28,239 nt of DNA from positions 1-28,239 of the IMG/VR virus record IMGVR_UViG_3300036985_000578; one strand, written 5' to 3'. Shown one piece after another: positions 21,201-28,186 of this stretch. A program made the translations under genes and the position numbers. The notes under the pieces are model-generated. The model did not search any database and had not been told where the DNA came from. It was given only the letters and a program-made list of their open reading frames with translations. The DNA comes from a virus. Position 1 is the first letter of the stretch. Every line of letters starts with the position of its first letter.

Positions 21201-21636
21201 CCGTTGTGCTAAACACACATTTTTTACCGCCCCAATATACATCGCCAAAAGTAAACACATCGGGGGTGTTGCCGTTTTCGCTATTAGTAACTTCGCTTAA
21301 TGCCATAACCCAATACAAATCTTGGTTGTCTTGACTAATAGACATATCAACAATTATGCCGCCAACCCATGCTGAACCATAAACAACAGGCAATTTGTTA
21401 TCGCCAGCAGGCGGCACTTGCTGACGGTTTCCAACATTAGGTTCTGTTTGTTGATTAGGGATATTTGGCGCAAAGATTTTTGAAATAATCATGGTTGCAA
21501 CCATGTTAATTGCAAAAGCAACAATCATTCCAGTTGTTGTTGCGGCAAAAGCCGTTGTTAAAATAAGCGATGCAACCGCAAATGCAGGCATTGAATAGGT
21601 AAACCAAATTATAAAAAGCAGTAAAAATTTAATCAT
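18262..21636 (-). CDS. J-like tail tip / host-specificity protein
   Basis: The 1124-residue protein is the largest gene product. Its start is strongly hydrophobic (residues 1-55, MIKFLLLFIIWF and later GMIVAFAINMVATMIIS). A tail-tip core follows (LPVVYGSAWVGGIIVDMS, RYGAAIDVANIDN, DIVTVTNSNYGWVAKQFRIGKV) like that of lambda J-family proteins, then fibronectin-like and fibre-like domains. Such proteins sit at the tail end, touch the cell receptor and guide DNA entry. Lambda J does not begin with membrane-like segments; a fused I/K-like hydrophobic part may explain them. It overlaps the GNAT stop by ATGA and ends just before the tip-like gene. Confidence 0.8.
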   Translation of the reverse strand: MIKFLLLFIIWFTYSMPAFAVASLILTTAFAATTTGMIVAFAINMVATMIISKIFAPNIPNQQTEPNVGNRQQVPPAGDNKLPVVYGSAWVGGIIVDMSISQDNQDLYWVMALSEVTNSENGNTPDVFTFGDVYWGGKKCVFSTTAGQTYKVTGLLDESTGLTQDVSGYMDIYLYRNGSYNPTNSTSSAISIMQTSGLVYTWDNTKLMSNCAFAIVHLKYSQSRNLVSLNQTRFQINNPRNSAGDCIKDYLTSERYGAAIDVANIDNTSITALNTYSNASITYTTYTGGTSTQPRFKFNGTIDTAAKIMNNIQAMADCCDCLIRYSEITSLWGVIVQTPTNTIAMDINDSNMVSAISISPIDLSNSFNIIEVKFPDKTSQDSFNSASFDLAVINPALLFPNEPVNKQSVSLILCNNDVQAQYLANRFLEAAREDLQVQVDIDYTGLQLDAGDIVTVTNSNYGWVAKQFRIGKVTQKFNESGQVTATLSLMEFNGAVYDDVNVTQFIPAPNTGIGSPITFGVVPPPYITNILPSAANPAFSVMVTSSTAGITQYAEVWYSAFQFPTSTQLILAGTTEINSNGNPYGQSVLMPAVQLFNIPAGNWYFFSRMVNSIASSNFSLASSVLQWRPTTFQYTEQYLSIAYATSITGTGFSFNPRNKTYFGLYNQASSTPSNTASDYKWYLADPAFGTNIYLAYINYQNRKFGFDTDFATYAGGTNVAGSGGAFVPTTASQFDFRIWSALPDGTNSIDLDRATGQTIITGMPSASAGQIAVQNTPDGQLVASLAEFLTFPDGAAQYTSSAATITVDIYGRIVGFAPPDNFYFNQQSFTATSGQTVFTPTARQAGYITGQDLIFQNGLLLDTSEYTETSTTFTLSVGADLNDVITCISMRAVAAANTYTTINLIVASSSTNTVVWDSVTMPWQLIDVGDKITFANTGTPTQYTVTGVNYTTRTITFSTSVTVTAGATIYQYRASGSSYRVFSRWSFNLTNAGSYTPTTWNVHSGYELLFLNGTVFNEQDYDISTNSITNFPANATGKMTMIQFSANNLTTPTGTISNVVAYASSGVVTYSFNFNPLSFALYINGALMRQGTDYTIGTSNYTLTTNTNGSSVMQQQTFTSVGAA

Positions 21637-22067
21637 TGCAACCAGCCTTCTTCTATTTTAGTAAACCCAAATTTTTCATATTTAATGTCAGGGCTAGTAA
21701 TCATCTTATTCATAGTAAACAATTTAATCCTGCCTTCATCTTTTAACTTTTTAGCGTGTAAAACATACGCGCTTAGAAGCCGATACCCAACGCTTGTGTT
21801 TCTATTTTCAGGTTTAACATACCAAGCCAATTCATATAAAGCAAAGGTTTTGTCGCACCATATTGTTGGTTGAATAACACCAATAATCATGCCAACATTT
21901 TCTTCAATATATATTACGCCTTGACCTGCAATCAAACTATCTAACAAGCGGCTTATATATTCAACATTGTTTAAATCTTTATATTGCTGAATAGGGCTTT
22001 CATCCCTAAACATTCGCATCAAATCCATGATGCCGTCTTTATCAAACTTGTTGGCAAGCCTTATCAT
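21633..22067 (-). CDS. GNAT N-acetyltransferase in the tail operon
   Basis: The 144-residue protein begins MIRLANKFDKDGIMDLMRMF, a typical GNAT first strand and helix. GVIYIEENVGMIIGVIQP (motif D region), ALYELAWYVKPENRNTSVGYRLL (motif A, acetyl-CoA loop R-N-x-x-x-G-x) and YEKFGFTKIEEGW (motif B) follow. The target is unknown. It is locked between two tail genes by ATGA overlaps, so its synthesis is tied to tail assembly; it may modify tail or host surface molecules. It is distinct from the other GNAT proteins near 16573 and 3931. Confidence 0.8.
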   Translation of the reverse strand: MIRLANKFDKDGIMDLMRMFRDESPIQQYKDLNNVEYISRLLDSLIAGQGVIYIEENVGMIIGVIQPTIWCDKTFALYELAWYVKPENRNTSVGYRLLSAYVLHAKKLKDEGRIKLFTMNKMITSPDIKYEKFGFTKIEEGWLQ

Positions 22068-22693
22068 GTTTTATATGCTTTTGGGTCTGCGTCTTTACCA
22101 AAAAAGTAATTGATTGATTGTATGAAATTTACACGATTCATTGATGTATCGCCAGCATTAAAAAATTGCCAAGCATTGTTATTGGTATAACGCCCTGCCG
22201 TTCTGTTTTGCAGAATAATTTGTATGCTTGATGCGCTAACATTTATTGTGCCAACAAACAAACGCAATTCTTCCATCCATTGTTCGCTAATTGCAAATGA
22301 ATTTATATAACCAGTAAAAAACTTATATAGTCCATTTTCGCCACCAGTTGTAATCAACGCATTGTTTGTGTTAAAAAACCCATGCCACATTTCAATCTTT
22401 GAACCTTTAATGTTTTGCCCTAGCACCCAGCCAAGCAATGCTGTATCAATACCAACAAGCGTAACCGATGTTTCGTTAGCAGTTGATTTAATGTCGCGCT
22501 GAACATCGCCAATTTGAACTAATGCTGATAAGCCGTTAAATGTTTGCGGCGTGCCGCCAAGCGTTACAGTTATGGCATAAGGGGCTGTTGAAAATAAAGA
22601 CACCGTTGTTACGCCAGCAACTACCGTTGTAACGCGCACAAAGTCTGCTAGACGAATGTTATTTGTATTTTGTAAGGGAACTATGTTTTCCAT
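22064..22693 (-). CDS. Distal tail protein
   Basis: The 209-residue protein contains LADFVRVTTVVAGVTTVSL, FNGLSALVQIGDVQRDIKST, KIEMWHGFF and YKFFTGYINSFAISEQWMEELR, then NRTAGRYTNNNAW. The pattern of strands ending in TGYI.... resembles phage tail-hub N-terminal domains such as DUF2163-type proteins that link tape measure and tip. It lies between the 231-residue tail gene and the GNAT. No catalytic residue is recognised; a lysin domain is not visible. Confidence 0.6.
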   Translation of the reverse strand: MENIVPLQNTNNIRLADFVRVTTVVAGVTTVSLFSTAPYAITVTLGGTPQTFNGLSALVQIGDVQRDIKSTANETSVTLVGIDTALLGWVLGQNIKGSKIEMWHGFFNTNNALITTGGENGLYKFFTGYINSFAISEQWMEELRLFVGTINVSASSIQIILQNRTAGRYTNNNAWQFFNAGDTSMNRVNFIQSINYFFGKDADPKAYKT

Positions 22694-23388
22694 TATAAAA
22701 CCGCCTCAAACGCTTTAAAAGTGCCGTTCCATGCAATAAAACTGTCATTGGTCATTGGCACTAATGTATAAGTTGGATATTCACGCAAGATAACGCAAAA
22801 GGTTGTGCCTGTAAATGTGCCGCCACCTAAAGCAATGGTCGTTCCATATTGACCAATTACACATTGAACAGGGCTTGTTAGCGTTGCAATTAAATTACGG
22901 TGAACAGGAATGTTTACAGTTGAACCGCTACCACGCAACACATCGGCAGTTGCAATATAGGCATAACGACCTACTTGACAGAAATCACCTGTTCTAACAA
23001 TGACCGTGCTTGATGTAATACTCCCACCAATCGCTGGCAATGCACCTAGAACAAGCGTTTTATTTGCGCTTGATGTTTGCCATAGACAAGAACTTATTTG
23101 TGCGCTAGAAAGCTGTCCTTGATAAGCAATGTAATTAATCCATCCTGTTGAACCAAAGTTTAAGTATTGTTCTGTTGCTTTATCGGCTTCACGCAATGCG
23201 CTTAACAATGTTCGGTTTTGACTATAAAGCAAATATGACATTGGCTTCATTTCAAAACCAAAAGGCTGAACGGTAAGAATTTCAGATGTGCTTATGCGCT
23301 GGTTGCGTGATACTACTTGCCCAATAAAACGCTGGTCATTAATCCCAACGCTTTCTGCCACCGATAAAATTGTATTTAATGTTGTCAT
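22693..23388 (-). CDS. Tail protein following the tape measure
   Basis: The 231-residue product begins with ILSVAESVGI, followed by FGFEMKPMSYLLYSQNRTLLSALREADKATEQYLNFG and several beta-rich stretches. The position directly after the tape measure fits a distal tail or tail-tip ring protein (lambda M/L or Dit-like place). I do not recognise the family by name. The stop overlaps the next start by one base, and the gap to the tape-measure stop is six bases. Confidence 0.6.
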   Translation of the reverse strand: MTTLNTILSVAESVGINDQRFIGQVVSRNQRISTSEILTVQPFGFEMKPMSYLLYSQNRTLLSALREADKATEQYLNFGSTGWINYIAYQGQLSSAQISSCLWQTSSANKTLVLGALPAIGGSITSSTVIVRTGDFCQVGRYAYIATADVLRGSGSTVNIPVHRNLIATLTSPVQCVIGQYGTTIALGGGTFTGTTFCVILREYPTYTLVPMTNDSFIAWNGTFKAFEAVL

Positions 23389-23394
23389 ATTATT

Positions 23395-25452
23395 CTACCT
23401 TGACTGTGGCAAGCCGCGTTGTGCTGATTGATTAGCGGCAAATATAGCGTTCTTGTTTTTAGAAATAAATTGAACACCGCTTTGCGTGTCAATCGCGTTC
23501 ATGTTTTGTATTACCGTTCCATTATAAACTGTTTGCGGTTGCCCGCCCATCATTGATGATAATTGATTGTTTGGGATAATTGTGCCTGCTGTTCTTGGAA
23601 CAAATAATTCTGCGCCGCGTTCGCCAACTAAACTTGGAACGCCAACAGGCGGTGAACCACCATCAGCAAAACCAAGCAACCCAAGCAATCCGCCACCATT
23701 GGCAAAATCTGTTGAACTGCTGGTTAAACTAAAACCACCGCCTCCGCCAAGCAATCCAAATATGCCACTCATTTGCGATTGCAATTGAAGTTTTAACAAA
23801 CTTTTAATCATGTCTGAAATTAAACTGCCGAATGAAAGTTTGCCTGTTTCAACAAATCTATCTAATGCAGAACTCATACCATTAAACATTGTGCTAAATG
23901 CTTCAGCGCCTAACGCCGCGCTATCTTGCGACCTTTCAACAAAGTTATTGTATGCTTTGTTCCAACCTGCTTGAAAAGTGTTTTGCGCCCGCGTATTGGC
24001 CTCTTCTGCTTGAATGTTATTTATGCTTGCAATAGCAAAATCATAAATCTGTTGGTCAGTTTCTAAACCTTTTTCTTTTTTATCCAAAATGGCTTTTTGC
24101 AAATCATAATAACGCAAAGCCAATTGAACTTGCGTATCACTTTCACCTGCCATTAATTTGGTTAGATTTAGTCTTTCGGTAGCAATTTCAAGATTTTTAA
24201 TTTCAAGTTTGTTTGCTTCACGCGCATCGTGTTTAAGTCTGCCTTTTGCCAATTCTTCTTCCATTGACAATTTTTTATAATCTGCTTCTTGTTGTGCTAA
24301 ATCTCTTGCTTTGGCGGCATCAATTAAACGGTCTTTTAATTGTTTATTTGTAATCTTGTCATAATCGCCACCTTTTTGAAATTCAAGAGTAACTTTTTCG
24401 GCTTCAGTTTTTACAACAGCAAGACCTTCTGCTTCAAAATTAAGTTGTCTTACTTGTTTTTCTAATGCGGCAGTTTGACTTTCAATTTCTTTTGTTAATT
24501 TTTCTTGCGCGGCTTTTGCTTCATCGCTATAAACTGTTCTGTTAATTGCTGGCGTTCCTTGTTTTGCTGGAACATTAGCCATGTTTAAACCATAACCTGG
24601 TGCATTTGAATCAACAGTTGGTTTAACGCCAAGCAACCCTTTTACTTTTGACGCTTCATATGTTGCAAGCATATCTGCGCCTTTAAACAATCCTTTAAAA
24701 GAAAGATTATCAAGAATTGTATATAAGTTAATTATTCCTTGAAGATTAGTTGCAACAGTTTGAGTTGCAATAGCTAAATTTAACATTGGCTTTCCAAGAT
24801 TATCAGCCATTGCTGTTTTCATTTTAAAACTTGTTTTATCAAAAACATCCATTGCTTTATTTATGTCTGTAATTGATTCTGCATTTTCATCAAAACTGCC
24901 TTTTGATTTTTTTAATTCATCGGCAAATGCTTTTATGTCAGTTTTGACAAAACTTTTACCAAAGTATTGCAATTTAATGGCATTTCGTTCAGTCGCATCG
25001 CCTATGTTGTCAAGACCATCAACCATTTTCATAAACAAATCGGTATTGCTTAAATGTTCTAAATCATCGCGAGTAATACCAATTGTTTTTAAAAGTTTTC
25101 TTTGTGCTTTGTCATCACCTTCAATGGCTTTTTCAATGCCTTGTGTAAACTTTGCAAGCATTTTTGCGGCATCTTCACTTTTGCCACCACTTAATTGCAA
25201 AGCATTTGAAACTTCAAGAATAGTGCCAACTGCCATTTCATTGGTTTGCGCAATGTCGGCTATTTCGTCTGCAAAAGTTACTGCACTTTTTGCGCTACTA
25301 AGCAATTCATACCCTAAAGCGGCAATGCCTAATTTTGATGCAAGTGCTGAAGTGTTAAATCCGCCAAGTTTATTTTGTGCAAGACCAAGCCCTGAATTAA
25401 ATTCAGCAGAATCCAATCCTAAAACAACACCCAATCTTGATATAACTGCCAT
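23395..25452 (-). CDS. Tail length tape-measure protein
   Basis: The 685-residue protein has long helical stretches and hydrophobic N-terminal helices (about 30-60). A coiled-coil middle (about 320-490) carries repeated charged helices such as QKGGDYDKITNKQLKDRLID. A C-terminal lambda-H-type domain follows (GAEAFSTMFNGMSSALDRF, LSFGSLISDMIKSLLKLQLQ), then a Gly-rich segment, ADGGSPPVGVPSLVGERG and VPRTAGTIIP. The latter motifs are typical of lambda-like tape measures. At about 1.5 angstrom per residue the tail would be near 100 nm, which marks a siphovirus. Confidence 0.92.
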   Translation of the reverse strand: MAVISRLGVVLGLDSAEFNSGLGLAQNKLGGFNTSALASKLGIAALGYELLSSAKSAVTFADEIADIAQTNEMAVGTILEVSNALQLSGGKSEDAAKMLAKFTQGIEKAIEGDDKAQRKLLKTIGITRDDLEHLSNTDLFMKMVDGLDNIGDATERNAIKLQYFGKSFVKTDIKAFADELKKSKGSFDENAESITDINKAMDVFDKTSFKMKTAMADNLGKPMLNLAIATQTVATNLQGIINLYTILDNLSFKGLFKGADMLATYEASKVKGLLGVKPTVDSNAPGYGLNMANVPAKQGTPAINRTVYSDEAKAAQEKLTKEIESQTAALEKQVRQLNFEAEGLAVVKTEAEKVTLEFQKGGDYDKITNKQLKDRLIDAAKARDLAQQEADYKKLSMEEELAKGRLKHDAREANKLEIKNLEIATERLNLTKLMAGESDTQVQLALRYYDLQKAILDKKEKGLETDQQIYDFAIASINNIQAEEANTRAQNTFQAGWNKAYNNFVERSQDSAALGAEAFSTMFNGMSSALDRFVETGKLSFGSLISDMIKSLLKLQLQSQMSGIFGLLGGGGGFSLTSSSTDFANGGGLLGLLGFADGGSPPVGVPSLVGERGAELFVPRTAGTIIPNNQLSSMMGGQPQTVYNGTVIQNMNAIDTQSGVQFISKNKNAIFAANQSAQRGLPQSR

Positions 25453-25454
25453 GA

Positions 25455-25787
25455 TTATTCCTTTTTAAACTTGCCCATATTAAAACCTTGCGCTTGCGTC
25501 ATAAATGTCAACAATGATTCATTAGGGTCTGCTGTTTGTTCAGCAAACATATAATCATATGTGTTTCCTAATATACTTTTTAATTCATACGCGGTGGAAT
25601 TTGGGCTTCTAAGATAATTAAATACCCCTGCCGTTAAACTTCCAAGCGTTTGCAACAGACCATAATTACCTATTGCGCCATCAACATACATAATGGTAAT
25701 TTCGTTCATTGTTGCTTCATCTAATTCGGCAATGCTGTCTTGCGTGTGTCCGTTGAAAATCATTGCCGCTTTCACTTGCGTTCGCAA
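25455..25787 (-). CDS. Tail-assembly chaperone, downstream (GT-type) part
   Basis: The 110-residue frame includes EATMNEITIMYVDGAIGNYG, LGSLTAGVFNYL and a polar end LLTFMTQAQGFNMGKFKKE. It overlaps no other gene and sits between the upstream chaperone and the tape measure, the place of the lambda T segment. It has no ATG at its start: the 25787 codon is TTG, and the first ATG is at 25763. It is therefore probably expressed as a frameshift extension of the 153-residue upstream protein (see the finding near 25800). Such fusion proteins load the tape measure during tail assembly. Confidence 0.62.
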   Translation of the reverse strand: MRTQVKAAMIFNGHTQDSIAELDEATMNEITIMYVDGAIGNYGLLQTLGSLTAGVFNYLRSPNSTAYELKSILGNTYDYMFAEQTADPNESLLTFMTQAQGFNMGKFKKE

Positions 25788-25795
25788 CGAACCTG

Positions 25796-26257
25796 TTACT
25801 TTGCATGAATTTCTTTATAATCAGGACTAATAACTTCATGAATTTTATCAACCAATGCTAATTGAATTGCAAACGGATATTCTTCTTCAACATCTGCATA
25901 TTCCAAATCAGCTAATGATTCACCATTTTCAGGAATTAAAAATTTAATATATTCAACAATTCTATATTGAATAACAGTTTTGTTTCTTGCCGTTTCTTTT
26001 AAAGAACGACCATTTATCATACCTGTTTTTTCAACTTCTTCTTTTTCTTCTTTAGACAATAACAACAACAGTTGTTGATATGTTTTTTCAACATCATCTT
26101 CATTTGGATTTTTAAAGTATTCATAAATAACTTCCATTTCTTTTACTGTTGGGACACGAACTTTTGCTGTGTAATCGCCCATAGTAAATTTACGAGTTAA
26201 AATTGAAAGTTTATTTTCTTGATATTTAGCGCCTAATGCTTGTGATATTTTACTCAT
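25796..26257 (-). CDS. Tail-assembly chaperone, upstream (G-type) part
   Basis: The 153-residue product carries LTRKFTMGDYTAKVRVPTVKEMEVIYEYFKNPNE, then EKTYQQLLLLLSKEEKEEVEK and VIQYRIVEYIKFLIPE, ending in HEVISPDYKEIHAK. Its place before the tape measure and its acidic/hydrophobic mix fit the lambda G family, which guides tape-measure folding together with a frameshifted longer form. The ATG at 26257 follows AAAAGGATAAAAC. It is not a membrane protein. Confidence 0.65.
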   Translation of the reverse strand: MSKISQALGAKYQENKLSILTRKFTMGDYTAKVRVPTVKEMEVIYEYFKNPNEDDVEKTYQQLLLLLSKEEKEEVEKTGMINGRSLKETARNKTVIQYRIVEYIKFLIPENGESLADLEYADVEEEYPFAIQLALVDKIHEVISPDYKEIHAK

Positions 26258-26260
26258 GTT

Positions 26261-26845
26261 TTATCCTTTTTTTGTTTTGTTATAATTCTTCAATGCGTAT
26301 TCGCGCATCTTTTGATTTAATGTAATTTTTAATAATTCAACAACATCTTTTGTATTGTTTTCTAACGCACCTCTAAGAAATGGTTTTGCTGGTCGTCTTG
26401 CTGTTCCAAACTCATTGGCTACTGCACGGGCATCATAAAAAATTCCTCTATTTTCATAAAACTTTTTTGCGGCTTTTTTATAAGATTTTTTATTAGATAT
26501 ACTATTGCCTTCTGCATGATATTGGGCATGAAATTTCTTTTTAACTGCCCTAGGAATTGGTTTTGTTATTACATACGCAACAACAGAATCAGTCGTTGTA
26601 ACATATTGCGATTTTCTATCTTTTGAAGATGGGCGTCTTCCTGTTATAACTAATGAATTTTCTAATAAATGCGATTCATCAGACCTTGCCCTTTCTTTAG
26701 CGGCAGACAATACAGGTTGCATTGCCATTTTTACTGCTGGAATTAAAACTTTTGACTTTGCATTTTTATCGCCAAATTGTTCAGAAAATTCATTTAGCGC
26801 ATCAAGCGTTTCTTTTAATCCAGTAAGTTGAAATTTTGTTTCCAT
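26261..26845 (-). CDS. HK97 gp10-like head-tail/tail-completion protein
   Basis: The 194-residue basic protein begins TKFQLTGLKETLDALNEF. Strand and loop parts follow (LLENSLVITGRRPSSKDR, SVVAYVITKPIPRAVKKKF), then NEFGTARRPAKPFLRGALENN, the classic C-terminal signature of HK97 gp10-type proteins. These cap the tail or join it to the head. Its place between the major tail proteins and the chaperones is a little later than in HK97, where it precedes the major tail gene. Start and stop overlap or touch neighbours. Confidence 0.8.
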   Translation of the reverse strand: METKFQLTGLKETLDALNEFSEQFGDKNAKSKVLIPAVKMAMQPVLSAAKERARSDESHLLENSLVITGRRPSSKDRKSQYVTTTDSVVAYVITKPIPRAVKKKFHAQYHAEGNSISNKKSYKKAAKKFYENRGIFYDARAVANEFGTARRPAKPFLRGALENNTKDVVELLKITLNQKMREYALKNYNKTKKG

Positions 26846-27069
26846 TATTTCACCTTGATAAAACCTTGATAGATTGCATCGTTTAATTCTTTGACATATC
26901 CAACCACTTCTTGTGGCGACATTTTATCAGCATGATGCTTTGCAATTTCATGAACCAAGTTTATGCCAGTAACGCGCTGTTCAGAAAATCCGAACCAATC
27001 TTTTTTATCGCTTGCCATTTTCATAACAAGAAAGCCTAGCAAATCACTATTTGAATTTATTTCTGTCAT
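26845..27069 (-). CDS. Small tail-region orphan
   Basis: The 74-residue product has a helix (LLGFLVMKMASDKKDW), a middle GINLVHEIAKHHADKM and an ending YVKELNDAIYQGFIKVK. I recognise no family. The ATG at 27069 follows AAAGGATAAGAT, an identical ribosome site to that of the annealase gene at 7779, and the stop overlaps the gp10-like start. It comes after the hairpin at 27085-27110. Confidence 0.55.
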   Translation of the reverse strand: MTEINSNSDLLGFLVMKMASDKKDWFGFSEQRVTGINLVHEIAKHHADKMSPQEVVGYVKELNDAIYQGFIKVK

Positions 27070-27084
27070 ATCTTATCCTTTAAA

Positions 27085-27110
27085 AGCCCTGCAAGTTTCC
27101 AAGCAGGGCT
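27085..27110 (-). terminator. Hairpin after the second major tail gene
   Basis: On the minus strand AGCCCTGC pairs with GCAGGGCT (8 bp) around a 10-base loop, followed by TTTTAAAGG. It may be a weak terminator reducing expression of downstream tail genes relative to the abundant major tail proteins. Confidence 0.55.
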
Positions 27111-27117
27111 AACATCT

Positions 27118-27636
27118 TTATGAATTTGACCAGCCGTATTGATTACCGCGTGGATGTATAGTAAATAAACACTTGGCTTCAGCACCTACCGCTGAATCAA
27201 TTTGAAAGTTGCCTACGCGCCCGTTAAAAGCATAAGCAACAGTATTTGTGCCATCATAAGCAGAAACAACAAATGTTCTGTCAACTGTGCCATTGTATGC
27301 GTCTGCGCGTATTTGTAGCAACGCTGTGTCAGATGGGTTCCAAGCGGCTGTAATAGACATTGAAGTTGGTGCGTTTTGAACTGGTATTTTATCCCCTTGA
27401 CGACTGCCTGCAACGCCAAATGATGCAACCGCGTCATCTGCGCCAAATGCTGGAACACCTTCAACTGGAACTGCCACACCAGCCGCACCTGTGCCACCTG
27501 CCGCTGTACCAACGATTGTTGCAACTTGCGCTGTCCATATTGCGAGATTTGCTGTTGTAAATGCTGTTGGCGTTGCCGCTGACTGCATCCATAATGCGGC
27601 TGAAAAGCCAGGTAAAACTTTGTTTGGTAAAGCCAT
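27118..27636 (-). CDS. Major tail protein-like, copy 2
   Basis: The 172-residue protein starts MALPNKVLPGFSAALWMQ. It shares a long core with copy 1, from GADDAVASFGVAGSRQGD through SITAAWNPSD, DAYNGTVDRTF, YAFNGRVGNF and the end HPRGNQYGWSN. The layout of beta strands and the abundance fit a tail-tube protein that polymerises around the tape measure. Family identity is inferred from position and composition. The insert after residue 20 (TAAGGTGAAGVAV) differs from copy 1. The ATG at 27636 follows GGGGATATAAC. Confidence 0.68.
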   Translation of the reverse strand: MALPNKVLPGFSAALWMQSAATPTAFTTANLAIWTAQVATIVGTAAGGTGAAGVAVPVEGVPAFGADDAVASFGVAGSRQGDKIPVQNAPTSMSITAAWNPSDTALLQIRADAYNGTVDRTFVVSAYDGTNTVAYAFNGRVGNFQIDSAVGAEAKCLFTIHPRGNQYGWSNS

Positions 27637-27651
27637 GTTATATCCCCTTAA

Positions 27652-28146
27652 TTAAGCGTTGTTAGACCAACCGTATTGGTTGCCACGCGGATGAATGGTG
27701 AACATACATTTCGCTTCAGCACCAACGGCAGAATCAATTTGAAAATTACCCACGCGACCATTGAACGCATAGTAAACAATGCCTGTTCCATCGGTAGCGG
27801 CAATAACAAAGGTGCGGTCAACTGTGCCATTGTAAGCATCGCCACGAATTAACAATAAGTTTGCGTCAGATGGATTCCATGCCGCAGTAATTGACATGGA
27901 TGTTGGCGCGTTTTGCACCGGTATTTTGTCGCCTTGGCGTGAACCAGCAACACCAAATGAAGCAACAGCATCGTCAGCACCAAACGCAGGAATGTTTTCT
28001 ACTGGAACAGCATTGCCTGAAATTGCAATTGGTGAAACGCTTGCTACTAATGAAAGTTGCGCTACTGTCAACGGTGTTGGCGTTGTTGTTGGTTGCATAT
28101 ATAGGGTTGCACTAAAACCCGGTAACACTTTATTTGGTAATGCCAT
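27652..28146 (-). CDS. Major tail protein-like, copy 1
   Basis: The 164-residue protein is a paralogue of copy 2 and lies 15 bases upstream of it. The middle and end are nearly identical, while residues about 20-52 (TTTPTPLTVAQLSLVASV) and a few surface positions (AATDGTGIVYYAF against SAYDGTNTVAYAF) differ. Two tube proteins could form a mixed tube, a distinct terminal ring or a longer decorated version. The ATG at 28146 follows AAAAGGAATTTTAATC. Confidence 0.68.
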   Translation of the reverse strand: MALPNKVLPGFSATLYMQPTTTPTPLTVAQLSLVASVSPIAISGNAVPVENIPAFGADDAVASFGVAGSRQGDKIPVQNAPTSMSITAAWNPSDANLLLIRGDAYNGTVDRTFVIAATDGTGIVYYAFNGRVGNFQIDSAVGAEAKCMFTIHPRGNQYGWSNNA

Positions 28147-28186
28147 GATTAAAATTCCTTTTAAATAGTTAAAAATTTCTGTCTTA

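Noticed and set aside
24863-25468. 201-codon open frame on the plus strand
   Set aside because: It is antisense to the tape-measure gene, has low-complexity Ser/Leu composition and no ribosome site, and is a shadow of the codon pattern of the real gene.
27213-27524. 103-codon second minus frame inside major tail protein copy 2
   Set aside because: It is Gln/Leu-rich, overlaps the real gene completely, and a similar shadow occurs in copy 1. There is no start signal.
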